Part shown: positions 22,173 through 33,947 of the stretch, piece by piece
How positions within the stretch are numbered: position 1 is the stretch's first letter
Layout of the letters: each line of letters begins with the position of its first letter
Program-made: the position numbers and the translations under genes
The notes under the pieces: generated by a model
What the model was told of the DNA's origin: nothing
What the model saw: only the letters and a program-made list of their open reading frames with translations
Databases searched by the model: none
DNA from: Siphonodentalium dalli
Lineage: Eukaryota; Mollusca; Scaphopoda; Gadilida; Siphonodentaliidae
Length of the DNA stretch: 64,000 nucleotides
Direction of reading: 5' to 3'
Assembly (NCBI GenBank): GCA_032622095.1
Contig: CP136068.1
Location: forward strand, 49,966,443 to 50,030,442

Positions 22173-23250
22173 AGCTTTTTATCTTATCTGAGACCAAGTC
22201 TCTGGTGGAGCTATAGTCTTCTCAAGAACCATCAGACCTATTCAGCTTAAATTTGGTATGGAGGGTCCTTGGGTGACTGATACATATTTTTTTCAAATGG
22301 GGTCACTGGGTCAAATAAGGGCACAGCCAGGGACATAACTTGTCCATCAATTGTATTCTTCGAACGTTTTTATCAAGAACCATAAGACCTATTCAGCTTA
22401 TATTTGGTATTCAGAGTCCTTGGATGACAGGGATTCAGATATGTTCACCAGGTCAAATAGCATTATAGCCATGGACGCAACTTGTTTCCTCTCTAGTATT
22501 TCTTAAAACACCTTCTTCTCAAGAACCATCAAGCCTATTCAGCATATATTTGGTATGGATGGTCTTTGGGTGACTGATTCAGATTTGTTCAAATTGGATC
22601 ACTGGGTCAAATAGGGGCAGAACCAGTGACATAACTCTTTATCTCAATACTTTTTTATAAAACATCTTATCAAGAATTAGCATATTTAGCTTGTATTTTG
22701 TATGGAGGGTCCTTCGGTGACTGGGATTCAATTTGTTCAAATAGGCTCACCAGGTCAAATAGGGGTTAGACCAGGGACATAACTCTTCCCCCATGGTCAT
22801 TCTTAAAACGTCTTCTACTCAAGAGCCATTAGGCCTATTAAGCCTATATAGAGTATGGATGGTCATCATGTAACTGGGTTACATTTTAAAATAGGTTATA
22901 TTGGCATTTGCTGTGTTGGGTCCATGGATAGTTTGGATTCAAATATGTTTGAATGGGGTCAGCCATTAAAAAAAGGGGAATGTCAGGTTGGAACTTTGCA
23001 ACAGTTGGGAAAGCTTGAGATATCAGTTGTAAAATTCCAACATGTGCAAATGAATTTTCACGAACTTGGGAGTGTGTTTGCTTAAGTTAGGAGGCGATAG
23101 ACAGGCTATGGACTATATGGGATGGGAGAAGAACCTCTAGCTATTTTCTGGTTTAGAACTACTTGTTTTTATGTGCTAACGTACTAACGCTATGGTCTTC
23201 AGAGTCCCAGTCTTCTCAGTCAGGTGAGCGACCCACAGTAATTGACTGTC
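22173..23250 (+). repeat. Repeat R, copy 4 (long form with 3' tail)
   Basis: Head 'tatctgagaccaagtctctggtggagctatag', then four to five R units, then the tail 'tgtcaggttggaactttg...aacttggga' and 'tcttcagagtcccagtcttctcagtcaggtgagcgacc'. The head 'ca(c/t)ctgaga' and tail 'tcaggtgagc' are roughly complementary, so R may itself be a TIR element with weak ends. Frames inside are not conserved in other copies. Confidence 0.75.
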
Positions 23251-24186
23251 TTGTTATACTGACTGCTCATTAACGAGTAGTTCCCTTAAGGACATGTTCA
23301 GATATTAAATTCAACAATAGCTAGTTCGTTTGTTGAACTTATTATCTGATTATTTCCCAATGAATTTGAATCATTCTGCTCCTGTATTATGTTTCTCTGT
23401 CTGTTGACTGCTTTTTAGGTCACCTGAGACGAAATCTCCGGTGGAGCTATAGTCATCACTCCTCGTCCGACCGCCCGTTCGTCCGTCCGCCAAGAATAAT
23501 CTTCTCCAGAACTATTAGACCGAATGGGTTTATATTTGATGTGGATGTTCCCTAGGTGACTCACATTCAGATTTGTTCAAATGAGGTCACCAGGTCAATT
23601 AGTTGTGAAACCAGGGCCATAACTCTATTCCTCCATGGTAATTCTTAGAACGACTTCTTGTCTAGAACCATTGGGCCGATTTAACTTATATTTAGAATGG
23701 AGGGTCCTTGGATGACTGGGGTTCAGATTTGTTCAAATGGGGAAACTGGGTCATATAGTGGTGGAGCCATGACATAACTCTCAACTTCCGGTGGACACAA
23801 TGTCAACACGCGTTCAACACCTCGGCAACAAATGTTTTAAATTAACTTAAATGAAGAATTTATTGTTGTTCAACTCGTGTATTATGATGAACTGATGGAT
23901 CCACCGCGTACGGGAGGCTAGTAAATTTCTTATATACCATTTCATGTTCTCTACACTTTGACTTTTTTTGGATTTTCAAATGGCCACATAAGGAAATGCT
24001 GACCTAAAAAAATTGTCACACTTGACTGGCTTAGTGTAACTCCAATGCCAATACCAGACTGCATGAATAGCTGACCTAAATTAATCGTGAATCGTTCGTG
24101 GTATACGCTTGTGATAGTACACACCAATTTAGCCACAGGTGTACAGTGTGCTGTAGACGTAAACAAAACAAGTTGGCACAATACGG

Positions 24187-25152
24187 ATGGGTAGGACTAA
24201 AAAACAAAAACTTGCTGAAAAGTCATTCAATGAAGACACAGACCAGCCTGACAAGAAGTTAACAATGGCAGAAGAAAGAGAGTCTACGAGCAGTACGGGG
24301 ACACAGAATAAAAACCCCCCTGAATACATAGTGAAGTTACTTCAAACCGTAAATGAAATAAAAACTAAAATGATTACAAAGGAAGACCTGGCAGAAACAG
24401 TAACAAAAATAGTTGACAGTAGATTGGATCAGTGGGAGCAAAGGCTTGTTGACATAGAGAAGAGGCAAGAAGAGGCTGAAAAAAGAAATGGAGAAAAAGA
24501 AACCAACTTAAAATCTAAGGAACTTGAACTGAAGATGAGGGAAGTGGAACTAAACAAAAAAATGGATGATTTTGGATGCAAAGCAAAGGAGTTGGATTTG
24601 TACGTTAAAACAAAGGTGAATGCTATGGAAACCAAAATAGATGACAACTCAAATAACATCAATGACAACGAACAATACTCTCGTAAAAGCAGCCTTAGAT
24701 TTATGGGTCTGAAGGGTAAGGAGGGCGAGACAGCCCGGGAATGTGCAGAGAAGGTAATCTGGCTAGTTAAAGTGGCGCTTCATATCAATGTGAAAGATGG
24801 TGACATTGCCATCGCACACAGGGTGGCAAAATCAACTAACATGACAGAGCAACCAATCTTGGTGTGTTTTAACAATCGGTTCGTAATGTCCGACATTGTA
24901 AAGGCACGTCGCCACTTGAAAACATTACAGGTGTCAGGTGTAACGTCTGGCAAAGTGTTCATTATGGAAGACACGACTAGGAAGAATCAGCAGTTACTTA
25001 GCCGTGCCTTCAAGTCAGACTCCATTGAAAATGCTTGGATTTCCAATGCCAAGCTTTTCGTCAAGAAGAAAAATGGCGAAATCTCAAAGTTCCGCACCGC
25101 GGACGATTTGAACAAAATAACAGCGTGTGGTGACGATCGAGAAATGGAGTAA
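24187..25152 (+). CDS. LINE ORF1 protein (coiled coil plus RNA-binding core), intact frame
   Basis: Role in the family: ORF1 proteins bind the element's RNA as trimers or multimers in the retrotransposition RNP. The frame opens 'MGRTKKQKLAEKSF' and is complete at 321 residues. Residues about 60-160 are a long charged coiled coil ('QWEQRLVDIEKRQEEAEKR', 'LELKMREVELNKKMDD', 'VKTKVNAMETKIDDNSNNI'). It is followed by 'NEQYSRKSSLRFMGL', the junction motif of L1-type ORF1 proteins, then an RRM-like core with 'IAIAHRVAK', 'PILVCFNNRFVMSDIVKARR' and 'VFIMEDTTRKNQQLLSRAF', and a C-terminal 'NAWISNAKLFVKKKNGEI' block. No zinc knuckle is seen. The frame is uninterrupted, in contrast to ORF2. The start is the only upstream in-frame ATG consistent with the N-terminal basic segment. 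Confidence 0.88.
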   Translation: MGRTKKQKLAEKSFNEDTDQPDKKLTMAEERESTSSTGTQNKNPPEYIVKLLQTVNEIKTKMITKEDLAETVTKIVDSRLDQWEQRLVDIEKRQEEAEKRNGEKETNLKSKELELKMREVELNKKMDDFGCKAKELDLYVKTKVNAMETKIDDNSNNINDNEQYSRKSSLRFMGLKGKEGETARECAEKVIWLVKVALHINVKDGDIAIAHRVAKSTNMTEQPILVCFNNRFVMSDIVKARRHLKTLQVSGVTSGKVFIMEDTTRKNQQLLSRAFKSDSIENAWISNAKLFVKKKNGEISKFRTADDLNKITACGDDREME

Positions 25153-26242
25153 TACGACTGGTATAAACCTAGTTCAGAATGGACGAGATACTGAATGTAT
25201 TACTACGTTCAGCGTTTCGTTCATTTTGAACTAGCACAAACCAACAGAGTTCAGTCTTGATAAAACCATATTAACATCTAGACTTTTTTTTGTTATTATA
25301 ACATAATGTGATTCAACCTTGTGTTATTTCTGTTTTAATGACCACTGTCTATTTTCTATGACCATTCAATGGGTTATTTTGGAACACACTATCGAAATGA
25401 AAGTAAATTCCGTTATATCACGTTCATTGCCTTGGTTTAAGGTCCAACGTATTACTTGTCAGTTCGTTTGAAAGGCGTGAGTGCCGAAGGCTTTCGTTTG
25501 AAAGGCCCGAGTGTCACACACACAAAAACAAAACAATTTGTTTTATTGAAATCGTTCTATCGATCTAAGGGCAGTCACTCTATTCTCGATCTCGACCGTT
25601 ATTGTGTTGGAGGAGAAATAACTAATTGTTTTTTTCTTCTTTGATTATGTGTAGCTTCATATTAAATGATGGACGTTGTTAATAGTATATATTATTTCAT
25701 TGATAATTTAATTACTTACCTTTATTTTAATCGCTATTGTTATAATTGCGTCGCAACACTTACTTATATACGCAGTGAGGTTCCTGTGTAATGTTTCTGG
25801 ATTATTCGTTCTCGAGCGTTATGATCTCAGCCAACTAAATGCACGATCGCATTGGGCGTCTCGGCATTTCCTTATATACATACCTTATATACATATCTTA
25901 TAATGGCACATATTTACTTTTCCCTTCTTTTGATTTAGTTTCCATACGATCACATACGAATTAGATACACTTTATTGATGGCCTCCCCGTACTGTTGGTG
26001 AATTCTCGGTTCTGCTATATACGCGACGATGATCTCACATATAATTTTCTTCATTTATTATACCCTATCAGTGCCTATTATTTCACATGTCCACACTCTA
26101 AGTCGCTCCGGTTATGACGATGAGCCAAATCAACCAGTATTTATGACAATTAACTATCAATTACAGGAAATCATCCAAGTTAAGATGAAATTATATATAT
26201 ATTGCTACATTAGACGGCATGTCGGGGGAGCTTTAGTTCATT

Positions 26243-29230
26243 ATGTTAGCTGATATTACTTTCGATGAGATCCAGAACAAGGACGAATTTAATTTAAATC
26301 ATGTTTTGTCTCAACTAGGAACGGATGAGGAAAACGAATGTGTCCCATCCAATCTTCAAGATAATTGTAATTATTAATCTCCTGTAGAATTTCAAAACCA
26401 ATTCCCAAACCAGACGAATATATCCGCATTTAGTTTGAATTGCCAAAGCTTGAATGCAAATCTGGATGACTTAAAGCATCTCCTATATCAAATGAGAGGA
26501 AGTGGAACACTATTTAGTATTATTGCTCTGCAAGAAATTTTTAGAATTCGAGACATATAAGATACCTGGATATCACCCCCTAATATACAAATGTAAACCT
26601 AACGAAGACGATTGAAGGGGTGGTGGTGGCTTCTTTATTAGAGATGATTTAAAATTTGCCATTAGGGATGATCTGGCTGTATTTATTCCACATGTGTTTG
26701 AATCAATAGTTGTTGAAATTTTTATGGAAAAAAATAAGAGTGTTTTATGTGGATCGGTATACCGACCTAACACTGCACCAAAAGCTGACTTGAATAGTTT
26801 TTTAGAGAAAATGGAAACACTTACTAATTGCTTGCGAACATCCGGAAAAAGAGCTTTGATTTTGGGTGACTTCAATATTAATCTATTGAAAGCAGAATCA
26901 CATGTGAAGACAAACGAATTTCTCAATAATATGTATTCCGATGGTTTCCAACCTGTAATTTAAAAACCCACTAGAGTTACGGGACACTCTGCTACATTAA
27001 TTGATCATATATATAGTAACAATTACGACAACAAAATTAAATCTGGTATTATTATCACGGATGTATCTGACCATTTCGGTATATTCTATATCGAAGAAAG
27101 TAAAGTTTCCTGGTCTTCGCCTGAACCGATTTTAAAAAGACAATTTTCCAAAACAAACATGGATTATTTCAAAAGAAACATGTTAGCATCTGATTTCTCC
27201 CCTGTCTTGCAAGAGCCTGACCCGAACCTAGCATATGAAAAGTTTATGGACACATTTAAAGGTGCATACGAGTCGGCAATAAAAGGTACATTAAAAAACA
27301 CGAGTGGATGACAGATGGCCTGCTAGTATCATCAATAAAGAAAGAAAATCTATATAAAAAATTCTTAAAATCACCAACAACAGCAAACAAGAACATTTAT
27401 AAAGACTACTGTAAAATATTTAACAAGACAAAGCGTGCTTGTAAGTCTTCGTATTATAAACGGATTTTGGAAGAAAACAAAAATAATATTAAAAAATCAT
27501 GGAAAATAATAAATTATATTCTCAATCGAGATAAGATACAGTCTATACCAAGCATTGTTTCTATAAATGGGGTTAATGTAATTGATGCTAAAGAAATTTC
27601 CGATGAGTTTAATAGATACTTTACAGATATTGGAAATCGTGTATCCTCTAACATTCCAAGAACTGCGATACCCCCAGAAATGTATCTAAGTGCATCTTAT
27701 TCTAAAAGTTTTTGTATGTTCCCTACAATTCCTGCCGAAATAATTACGTTGTCTAATTCGCTACAAACCAAACAGAGAAGTGGGCATGACCAGATTTCTA
27801 TTTCACTTGTCAAATTTGTCGCTTGCGAGGTAGCCAACCCTGTCATTTATTATAAACAGAACCTTTGAAACTGTTATTATACCTACTGATATGAAAATAG
27901 CTAAAGTAGTGCCGATTTACAAAGCTGGAAGTGAACAACTCCTAGATAACTACAGACCGATTAGCATATTACCATCCTTTTCGAAATTACTAGAAAAAGC
28001 GATGTACACAAGACTTGTTAAGTTTCTTAATAAACACAATATTTTGAATGAACACCAATACGGTTTCAGAAAACACCATTCAACTGTTCACCCTGTGCTC
28101 CACTTACTTGAACATATTTGTACTGAAAACAACAAAAAATCAAAAGACTTCACATTGGCTCTGCTATTAGACATATCAAAGGCATTCGATACCATAGATC
28201 ACAACACTTTTTTGAGAAAACCATTATGGAATAAGAGGAATAGCAAATCTTTGGTTTCGAAATTATTTATCGGATAGAAAACAGTATGTTTTGTTAAGAG
28301 GAAACCAATCTTGTATGCTTCCGATCACTATTGGGGTCCCTCAAGGATCCATATTGGGACCCATACTTTTTTTGCTCTATGCCAACGATATTCGAAATTC
28401 AACAAAAATGAATCTTGCCTCGTTTGCCGACGATACAACAGTGTATGAATCGGGCGTCGATGTTAGAAAATTAGAGTGCGACGTTAATTTTGAACTGCAA
28501 ACACTATTTCAGCGGTGCTGTGCGAACCGTCTATCATTAAACGCAAATAAAACACGATATATCTTATTCGACCCATCACGACTTATACTGAAAGGAACAC
28601 ATATCAACGTATCAATCAACAATATATCAATCGAGCGTGTAGGTGAAGACTCAAGCGAAAAAAGCATGCGATTTTTAGGCATATTTATTGATGAAAATCT
28701 CAGTTATGCTGCTCATATCTCTAAAGTCTGCTCCAAAATAGCCTATGCAAATTACGCACTGAATAAGGTAAAGAAACTGCTTCCATATCAAACTCTTAGA
28801 ACTCTATACTACTCTATTGTTCAAAGTCGTTTACTGTATGGCATTGAAGTATGGGGTCACAGCAAACATGTTCATAGACTGTTTCTGCTTCAGAAGAAGA
28901 CTATTAGAAGCGCTATAACTCACACACTGATCCCTTATTTAGCAAAAATAAAATTTTAAAAGTTCAAGATCTATACGAACTCAATGTTGCACTGTTTATG
29001 CAAGAGTGGCGGAATGGTGGTCTTCCAGATTCTTTTAATTCATTTTTTGAAATAAATAAAGCTAATACCCGACAGAAGGGTCTCTTTCAATTCTCGAAAT
29101 CGCGGATAAAGTTCCTTGATTCATTCCCGACATTTAAATTCCACGCCGTTTGGAATAACCTACCCAAAGAACTTCGATCGTAACCGACACGATGCAATTT
29201 AAAAAAAAATGATCAGGAAATTCATCAATT
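26243..29230 (+). pseudogene. LINE ORF2 (AP endonuclease + reverse transcriptase), multiply broken
   Basis: Starts 'MLADITFDEIQNKDEF'. Endonuclease signatures: 'LNCQSLNANLDDLKHLL', 'IALQE', 'GGGGFFIRDDL', 'CGSVYRPN', 'LILGDFNINLL', 'SDHFGIF'. RT signatures: 'KIAKVVPIYKAG', 'NYRPISILPSFSKLLEK', 'QYGFRKHHSTVHPVLHLLE', 'LLLDISKAFDTIDH', 'GVPQGSILGPILFLLYAND', 'FADDTTVYESG' (active site FADD), 'MRFLGIFIDENLSY', 'SRLLYGIEVWGHSK'. The C-terminal 'FKFHAVWNNLPKELRS' lacks a Cys/His cluster. Breaks seen: TAA near 26374, a frameshift near 26548, TGA near 26614, TAA near 26961, and frameshifts near 27297 (A-run), 27865, 28265 and 28930. All domains are present in order, so this is a full-length but dead copy. 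Confidence 0.92.
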
Positions 29231-30059
29231 CATATCCCACGCCAGTGACTTGTAATAACCCATACTGCCCAGAATGCGTACGTTAACGATGGCACCATAA
29301 CTCTTAATATCAAGCATGTATAGTTCGTTATAGATTTGTTGATCGCGATTTGCTATTTAGTACATGTGTGACACTTCAAACCAGTATGCACCGTGCAACG
29401 ACTCCACACCTTCCATCACATTCGACAATATAATGTTCTAGTCTTCTAACTGGATCTCATCCAACTGGCCTGGCGGGTTTCTTTGAAAATGAGGGCAACC
29501 TTGGTTTACATGTACATAAATGTGTGTATTTAAGAAACCCGCTAGACCACATGCCACATGCACTCCATCGGGTCCGTCAAAGAAGGGCATATGCATATAC
29601 ATATATGTGTATGTATACTAACTATTACATTTAATCGTTGACATAACCGGAGTTGACACAATACAAATTATGATGGGGTTGGCAGGAAGACAGCCACGCA
29701 CGAGGTTATGCCAACCACAGGCTGAGTGCACCCCATTTGGGAGTCAGCATGATGTGGATCGTCATATATCCATATCTTGCTGACCCTCAACTGGGCAAGT
29801 AACTGATCTTATGCACTTGACGATTCAATCCTATCTATGATTATTTTTGTATTTCCTGTATTCTTGTATATTTAATGCACTTTTGCCAATAAATTATCTA
29901 TCTATTATATATCTATAACTCCAAAAAAAAACAAACAAAAAAACAATTCAGATTGAACTCCTTTTGATCAATTTAACATACAAAAAAAAAATTATTATTA
30001 TTTTTTTAAACATGTTAAAAAATTAGAAAAACTAACACCATTGTAACATTTGCAGTGTT

Positions 30060-31690
30060 ATGAAAATCATTAATGAAATCATGGAAAAATTCCCTTTCCA
30101 TCACCCCCACATGACCCAGACCACCACCCTGCCTCTAACCAACGGCACCCCACCCTATCTGATCTCCCAACTCATCTCTCCCACCAGCAGACTCAGTCAA
30201 TTGTATTAGCTCCAGACAGAGAGAGTTAATTATACAGTCATCAATTGAGATGTTATCTGGCAGAGAGGTTTAAACAACTGCCTAGCTAGCACTCATGCCA
30301 GTGTGCGTCATTAAAATCAATTCAAAACAAATTGTTGTTCCCAAACCTGAATTTAGTGTGTCTGACATTTGCAGAATGAGGTCCACAGAGGGTGAATTTA
30401 GTTATGCTACCCTGCACAGCAGGCTAGCATAACAAAATACACTATCCATGGACCTCAACCAGCCACCCTACCTGTATCTATGCTGTTTGATACTGGTATA
30501 ACAATATATAGATTTCTATTGATTTCTAAGTGGGTGGGGGCAATGGGGCGGGAGTGTAAAGGGGGTTTTGAACCCCCTACTTTGATAACAAATTTCTTAG
30601 TTGTAAATTTGATTGTTCAACCAGTAGCAGTCCATATCTTCCTACTTTGGGTTAAACTGTAGGACCGAAATGTCGACAAATGTTTAACTTTATGGGGGAT
30701 GTCAGGTTGGAAATGTCTAAGTTCGAGAGCTTGAAGAGGGATGTGCAAAAGGACTTTTGTGAACTTAGGACTGTGGTCTGGTTGTTTTGTTTAAAAAGAT
30801 TAAGGGTTTGATATTTGTTAGTGGTGCGCAATTAAAAATTTCAAGATGAAGAGCCTTGCTCATCTGAGAACCATGAGCTATGTCCCTGTTTAAAATTACT
30901 TATCTGTTGTAGTCTTCAGAGGCCCAGTCTTCTCAGTCTTTACAGTCAGGTGAGCGACCCCACAGTCATTGACTGTCTTGTATTACATAAACACCCCTGG
31001 TAACTTAATATACCATTCCAATGTATACTTTTATAACTGGATGAAAGAATTCATTCAGTATATATAAAGGGTTAAGATGGAAGTGGTTTCCATTGAAATT
31101 CTAAGTTGGGCACGTACCCCTCACAGCAAAGATCCTCCATCTATATTTTGTACAGTCTTTCTATTGTCTCCAGAGTGAAGATAGCAGGTTTCTTATATAC
31201 TGATCGAAAACAAAAATGTTCTTCCAAATCCGTCAGGAGTCTTTACAAAATTCGGGTTCAATATCGTTTTTATTTGTGAGACATTTTCATACAAATGATC
31301 CAACGATTTAAAGGCCCACAACATGTTCAAGCATCATGATAAATCTACTAATCTATCGATTTTGTGACATTTAGTTGAAAACTACTCGGTATTACTATAA
31401 TAATGCCATTGTTCACTGCCGTAAGCGTTCTTTTGGGTTCTTTGGCAACATTATAAAGTGTTCCTTATTTTCTTAAATTGTACGCTGTCATAGTGATATT
31501 TTGACAATGAAAAAGCCTCCCTGACCGATTTTCGATTATCTGGAGGCACAATCGGCCGATTGCCGATTCCGATTATCGTAACATCCTATGTACGCTGGAC
31601 TTCGGTCTACATGTATGTTATGGTGTCCTGGATTCGAGGGGGGTGTAGTGTGGCACTATCATTTACAATTATATTTGTTCCTCTTATCTT
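30060..31690. other. Intron A-B, 3' part; MITE relic at 30345-30465
   Basis: 30345-30465 ('gtgtgtctgacatttgcag', 'gaatgaggtcc', 'gagggtgaatttagt') matches the left end of the element at 45184-45599. 'ttaaaggcccacaac' at about 31308 resembles one end of the 56639-57110 MITE, but no partner end was found. The remainder up to the branch and pyrimidine tract of exon B is unassigned. Confidence 0.5.
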
Positions 31691-31697
31691 ATTTCAG

Positions 31698-31846
31698 GTG
31701 GAATTTACATGATATTAGTGGTAGTAGCAGCTATGTCATTATCATCACTGTACCTTAGCGTCCACATGAGATCAACATCAGTCAGACAAGATAGAAATGA
31801 CCCTACTAGTAAGCCAGCGATCAGCAGAACCAAACAACTTACATCG
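31698..31846 (+). CDS. Exon B of gene 1: membrane-spanning segment
   Basis: Acceptor 'ttcctcttatcttatttcag' (AG 31696-31697) and donor 'catcg|gtaagc' are near consensus. The 149-nt frame (2 bases plus 49 codons) is open. It encodes Gly then a hydrophobic run, 'IYMILVVVAAMSLSSLYLSV', long enough for one transmembrane helix, followed by basic/polar 'HMRSTSVRQDRND' and '...RTKQLTS'. The positive charges directly after the helix predict a cytosolic C-terminal side. The phases fit A (1) and C (0). Alone, the segment resembles TM3 of Cys-loop receptors, but the neighbouring exons do not encode receptor sequence, so I prefer a single-pass protein. The TIR element at 31879-36551 begins 32 bases after the donor. 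Confidence 0.75.
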
Positions 31847-33692
31847 GTAAGCATTACAGTTAAATATACAGAACCACAGTAGTCCGTTGGCCAAACAATA
31901 TACTTTTTGAGTTGCTTGTTGTCCGATTCAACACGTGTCCCAAAATAGATTTTTTCAGGGAAGACAACTGTTACCCCTAAAATAAAATGATATTTTTTTC
32001 GAGTACAAGTGTCAGAGCATAAACAATTATGAGCTACTTAGAAACAATTGCGATAAATATTTTGAAATCGCGAAAAATTACTCGGATTTAAAATAAATTG
32101 TCACATATAATTGGCTATAACGTTTGAACCACATGGGCTATTGATTTGCATCATGGCTAACAAATTGCCCCAATGACATATCAAAACGATTTTAATAATG
32201 GAATGCCAAGAGTATTGTTGTGCAAATGTGATATGAACGTAAACTGAACCCCACCCCCTAAAATATAACTTTTGCAGAAAAAAACGAATTATGTGGCTCA
32301 CACTTAGCATGCCGCATGTCAAGTTGGTTTTAGAAGCATAAACTGAAACAGTGTAGAGAGTGATTAAGGGAATTATGAATAACGGCATCTGAACGTGATC
32401 TAAGATTAAAATTTGAAAAGAGAATTTTGACTCATTTCTGTAAAATTTAAAACATTTGATTAAATTTTGATAGACTATGTCATAACCTCACGAGAACACT
32501 GGTTTAGAATTAATAAGTTCATAAAACCTCATACGATCACCTTTCTGGCAACTATTTCAGATATTTTTCAATTTTTACTTGAAATTTTATGGAAAGATTA
32601 TATATACATATATTTCAGCTGAACACATATCGCTACAAAGGCTTATGAGTGAGACTTACGTTATACAGAACGGTATTTTCTCATTTGTGCCGCGCATGTC
32701 GAGACATTGATCGCAACTGAAAATAGATACGACATTGCATGCTCTCCTTATTTGACAATAAGTTTAGGATGGCATCAAAAACGGCCAACAAAATCCAAGT
32801 TTCTCACACTTTCCGTCACTAACGTGACAGTTCGTTATCTGGAGACAAGATAATTGTTAATCATGAGTTCACTGGTAACCGTTAACAAACAGAAGAACCG
32901 TACTATTTAAGCTAATGAGTAATTGATTGTCTTAAGAACTATGTATATACTCATTTATCGGGGGAATACTTGATAAAAGTCATTGTATAGACAGATTAAA
33001 ACAATCATCACTAACATGTGCCTTTTGGATCAGTTTAGACAAGTAATAACAATTTATATAATTTTTCTGAAGAAAATTGAAATTGTATGCCCAAATTACC
33101 AGCCTCCAATGTCAAGTTACCTATCTCTGATGTAAAATGTGTTCAGGTAAAATATTTTATATTAACGAAATTAGTTGTTATACAGAGGATTTTTTGTCAA
33201 TAAAGAAATGACTTTTGCAGTATATAATATTATGTTGCCAAACAGTTTTCAAGGCATGCTACTACTTCCTGTTCTATAATTTGAGTATATTTAGTCCTTA
33301 TATGTTCTCTCACTCTGCTCATCCTATGAGTTGTCAAAATTTACACTATTTCGGTTATCATAGACATGCTCACATACATGGATACATTGTTAGTCTGCGG
33401 TGAAACAAGATAATTTGTTAGATTCACGTGAATCTTTGCAACCAAAGCTCAGTAGTTACAGTAGATCGGGAGGAAGTATAATCCGTCTGGTTTGTATGAC
33501 TGAATCAGAGAGCGACCAGCCATGACTGTCAGGACATGGTACACCAGGCTGGGGAGTTAGTATTATGTGCCAATCACTGATATAGTTCGCACGAACATAT
33601 GTTAGTGTGACAATACTGTCCGCTATGTCGTTCACGGAAATGGCACATGACCTATTTTTGGTTTCAGTATGAAGAATTATCCTAGCTCCTAT

Positions 33693-33947
33693 TCATCGAG
33701 AAACATAACATTCTAGTTTTTCGACATGTACGTCGGGGGAATAAAAAAAAACTAGCTTCCGACCGAGGCGTGCTGTATTGGCTGCATGTAACAGCATACC
33801 TGTATCCGCTTCCTTGTGGTAACATACTAGCACGAGATCAGGAATTAACTCTAAGCGAACGTCGCTATTCACGGACAGTATCACGTGACATTCGACCCCA
33901 TGGCAAACATAATTCAGTGTTTCTGAAACAGCATGTAGATTCTGCAC
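33693..33947 (-). pseudogene. Relic of an 'EADT'-type mobile-element-associated protein
   Basis: Minus-strand frame 'LVLVCYHKEADTGMLLHAAN' followed by 'TARLGRKLVFFYSPDVHV'. It matches the block 'xSCNHEEADTRxLLHxxxAxxxGxxxVxxxSxDTDVxVL' that I know from a large set of uncharacterised, repeat-associated metazoan proteins. The pattern keeps EADT but has lost the usual 'DTDV' Asp (here 'SPDVHV'). The frame ends soon after, and flanking sequence on either side cannot be extended as coding. It lies inside the 31879-36551 TIR element, suggesting this protein type was its cargo or transposase-associated gene. Confidence 0.6.

Larger units (their letters stand above)
23781..29914 (+). mobile_element. 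Near full-length two-ORF LINE with 7-bp TSD
   Basis: ATAACTC occurs at 23774-23780 and 29915-29921, exactly at the break in the R copy, giving a 6134-bp element with 5' UTR (23781-24186), ORF1 (24187-25152), a long inter-ORF region, ORF2 (26243 to about 29230) and a 3' UTR ending in a short (TATC) run. Layout and RT motifs place it in the jockey/CR1 side of non-LTR elements; I do not fix the clade. ORF1 is intact but ORF2 carries many breaks, so the copy is not autonomous. It lies in intron A-B of gene 1, in the sense orientation. Confidence 0.92.
23415..30975 (+). repeat. Repeat R, copy 5, split by a 6.1-kb LINE and a second insertion
   Basis: Head at 23415 ('ttttaggtcacctgagacg'), R units to 23780, then the LINE 23781-29914, then the R continuation 'ataactcc' plus A-rich tract and '...aaaaactaacaccattgtaac' (29915-30050). 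The R tail ('gatgtcaggttggaaatgtc ... gtcttctcag..tcaggtgagcgacc') resumes at about 30690-30960. The 30060-30680 interval contains a copy related to the 45184-45599 MITE. Confidence 0.75.

Noticed and set aside
31698..31846. Exon B as TM3 of a Cys-loop (nicotinic-type) receptor
   Set aside because: The hydrophobic run and 'H.R' after it resemble TM3, but the phase-compatible neighbours encode no ligand-binding domain, TM2 or TM4.
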